Assembly (NCBI GenBank): GCA_023427705.1
Contig: JAEZAL010000187.1
Location: 1-13,243 of the forward strand
Direction of reading: 5' to 3'
Origin: Bacillota bacterium
Lineage (GTDB): Bacteria; Bacillota; Clostridia; Clostridiales; Clostridiaceae
Length of the DNA stretch: 13,243 nucleotides
Shown here: one piece after another, positions 12,575-13,243 of the stretch
Position numbering within the stretch: position 1 is the first letter of the stretch
Layout of the letters: each line of letters begins with the position of its first letter
The notes under the pieces: model-generated
The model's input: the letters and a program-made list of their open reading frames with translations, nothing else
What the model was told of the DNA's origin: nothing
The model's database searches: none
Program-made: the position numbers and the translations under genes

Positions 12575-13243
12575 ATGAGTAAGTTTATAGTTATAGTTCT
12601 TGATGGTTTTGGAATAGGTGAAATGGATGACGTAAGAGATACAAGACCTCAAGATATTAATTCAAATACTTGTATGCATATATTAGAAAGAAGAAGTGAT
12701 TTAAAGCTACCTAATTTAGAAAGGTTAGGTTTAATAAATATAATAGGTAAAGAAATAAATGGAATGAAGAAAAGTACTAGTGCAACTTATGGCAAATCTA
12801 ATTTAACGCATTTTGGAGCAGATACTTTCTTTGGGCACCAAGAAATAATGGGAACTAAGCCAAAGATACCTTTTAGAGAGCCTATAAAGAATAAGGTGGA
12901 TGAAATTTATAAAGCCTTAAAGGAAGCAGGGTATAAAGTAGAATATAAACATGGAAACAAAGAAAAATATATTATTGTAGAAGATGCTCTTACTGTAGCA
13001 GATAATATAGAATGTGATTTGGGACAAGCCTTTAATATAACTTCCGCTTTAGAGTTAATTCCTTTTGAAAAGGTATTAGAAATTGGACATATAGTTAGAT
13101 CTATTGCAACTGTACCAAGAGTAATAACTTTTGGAGGAAAAGGGATAACATTAGAAGATATAATAAATGCAGAAGAAGAAAAAGAAGGAGGCTATATTGG
13201 TATAAATGCACCTAAGTCTGGTGTGTATAATACTGGATATGAA
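12575..13243 (+). CDS. yhfW: YhfW, phosphopentomutase-like metalloenzyme, 3' truncated by window end
   Basis: The start is ATG 12575 after AAGGAGG (12561-12567), and the frame is open for all 223 visible codons. The start MSKFIVIVLDGFGIGEMDD has the metal-binding Asp10 of the alkaline-phosphatase/phosphopentomutase superfamily (PF01676). ADTFFGHQEIMGT (82-94) matches the DTxxGH block of phosphopentomutase, making Thr84 the likely phosphorylated residue. Asp10 and this block are the features that separate a phosphomutase-like active site from the rest of the fold. The second metal site should lie in the missing C-terminal half (E. coli YhfW is about 408 residues). Unlike DeoB, it sits with yhfS, yhfX and php rather than with nucleoside genes, so the substrate is probably a different sugar phosphate or phosphonate. 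That last point is inference. Confidence 0.87.
   Translation, partial: MSKFIVIVLDGFGIGEMDDVRDTRPQDINSNTCMHILERRSDLKLPNLERLGLINIIGKEINGMKKSTSATYGKSNLTHFGADTFFGHQEIMGTKPKIPFREPIKNKVDEIYKALKEAGYKVEYKHGNKEKYIIVEDALTVADNIECDLGQAFNITSALELIPFEKVLEIGHIVRSIATVPRVITFGGKGITLEDIINAEEEKEGGYIGINAPKSGVYNTGYE

Overview
The window is very A+T-rich, uses strong GGAGG-type ribosome binding sites and AT-rich codons, and encodes an LPXTG surface protein. Together with the protein families present this points to a Gram-positive low-G+C anaerobe, most likely a Clostridium of the C. perfringens/C. botulinum type. This assignment is inference from composition and gene content.

Left part (1-3190). The window opens inside the C-terminal part of a PRD/PTS-type transcription regulator with an EIIA-like domain, closed by a good terminator. 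Two glycosyltransferase genes follow. The first, a GT32 family enzyme, has a TGA stop exactly where the family has a Gly-Gly pair just before its DxD motif, so it is broken or miscalled. The second is an intact GT4-type enzyme. After its terminator lies a short, decayed relic of a YesM/LytS-like sensor histidine kinase.

Middle part (3190-5860). Two divergently transcribed envelope genes, a lipoprotein of the serine beta-lactamase/esterase family (minus strand) and an LPXTG-anchored surface protein with 8-residue Ser/Gly/Asn/Asp repeats (plus strand), share an intergenic region that carries two copies of a palindrome, ATACA-N6-TGTAT.

Right part (5860-13243). A co-directional run matches the E. 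coli yhf/php cluster gene for gene, in a different order: yhfZ (regulator), a yhfY-like lone PRD protein, yhfU, yhfT (membrane transporter), php (phosphotriesterase homologue), yhfS and yhfX (two PLP enzymes) and yhfW (phosphopentomutase-like, cut by the window end). To my knowledge the physiological substrate of this set is not securely established. The same ATACA-N6-TGTAT palindrome lies just downstream of the -10 elements in front of yhfZ and of the yhfY-like gene.

How it may work together (inference). One regulator, most simply YhfZ, would control four promoters: the secreted serine hydrolase, the surface protein, itself, and the metabolic genes. A secreted hydrolase would release a compound that YhfT imports and that Php, YhfS, YhfX and YhfW process. 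The shared operator, which ties two envelope genes to the yhf locus, is the main new observation. Two gaps in the run (9010-9150 and 12335-12574) hold repeat-like, hairpin-rich sequence with heptanucleotide periodicity.
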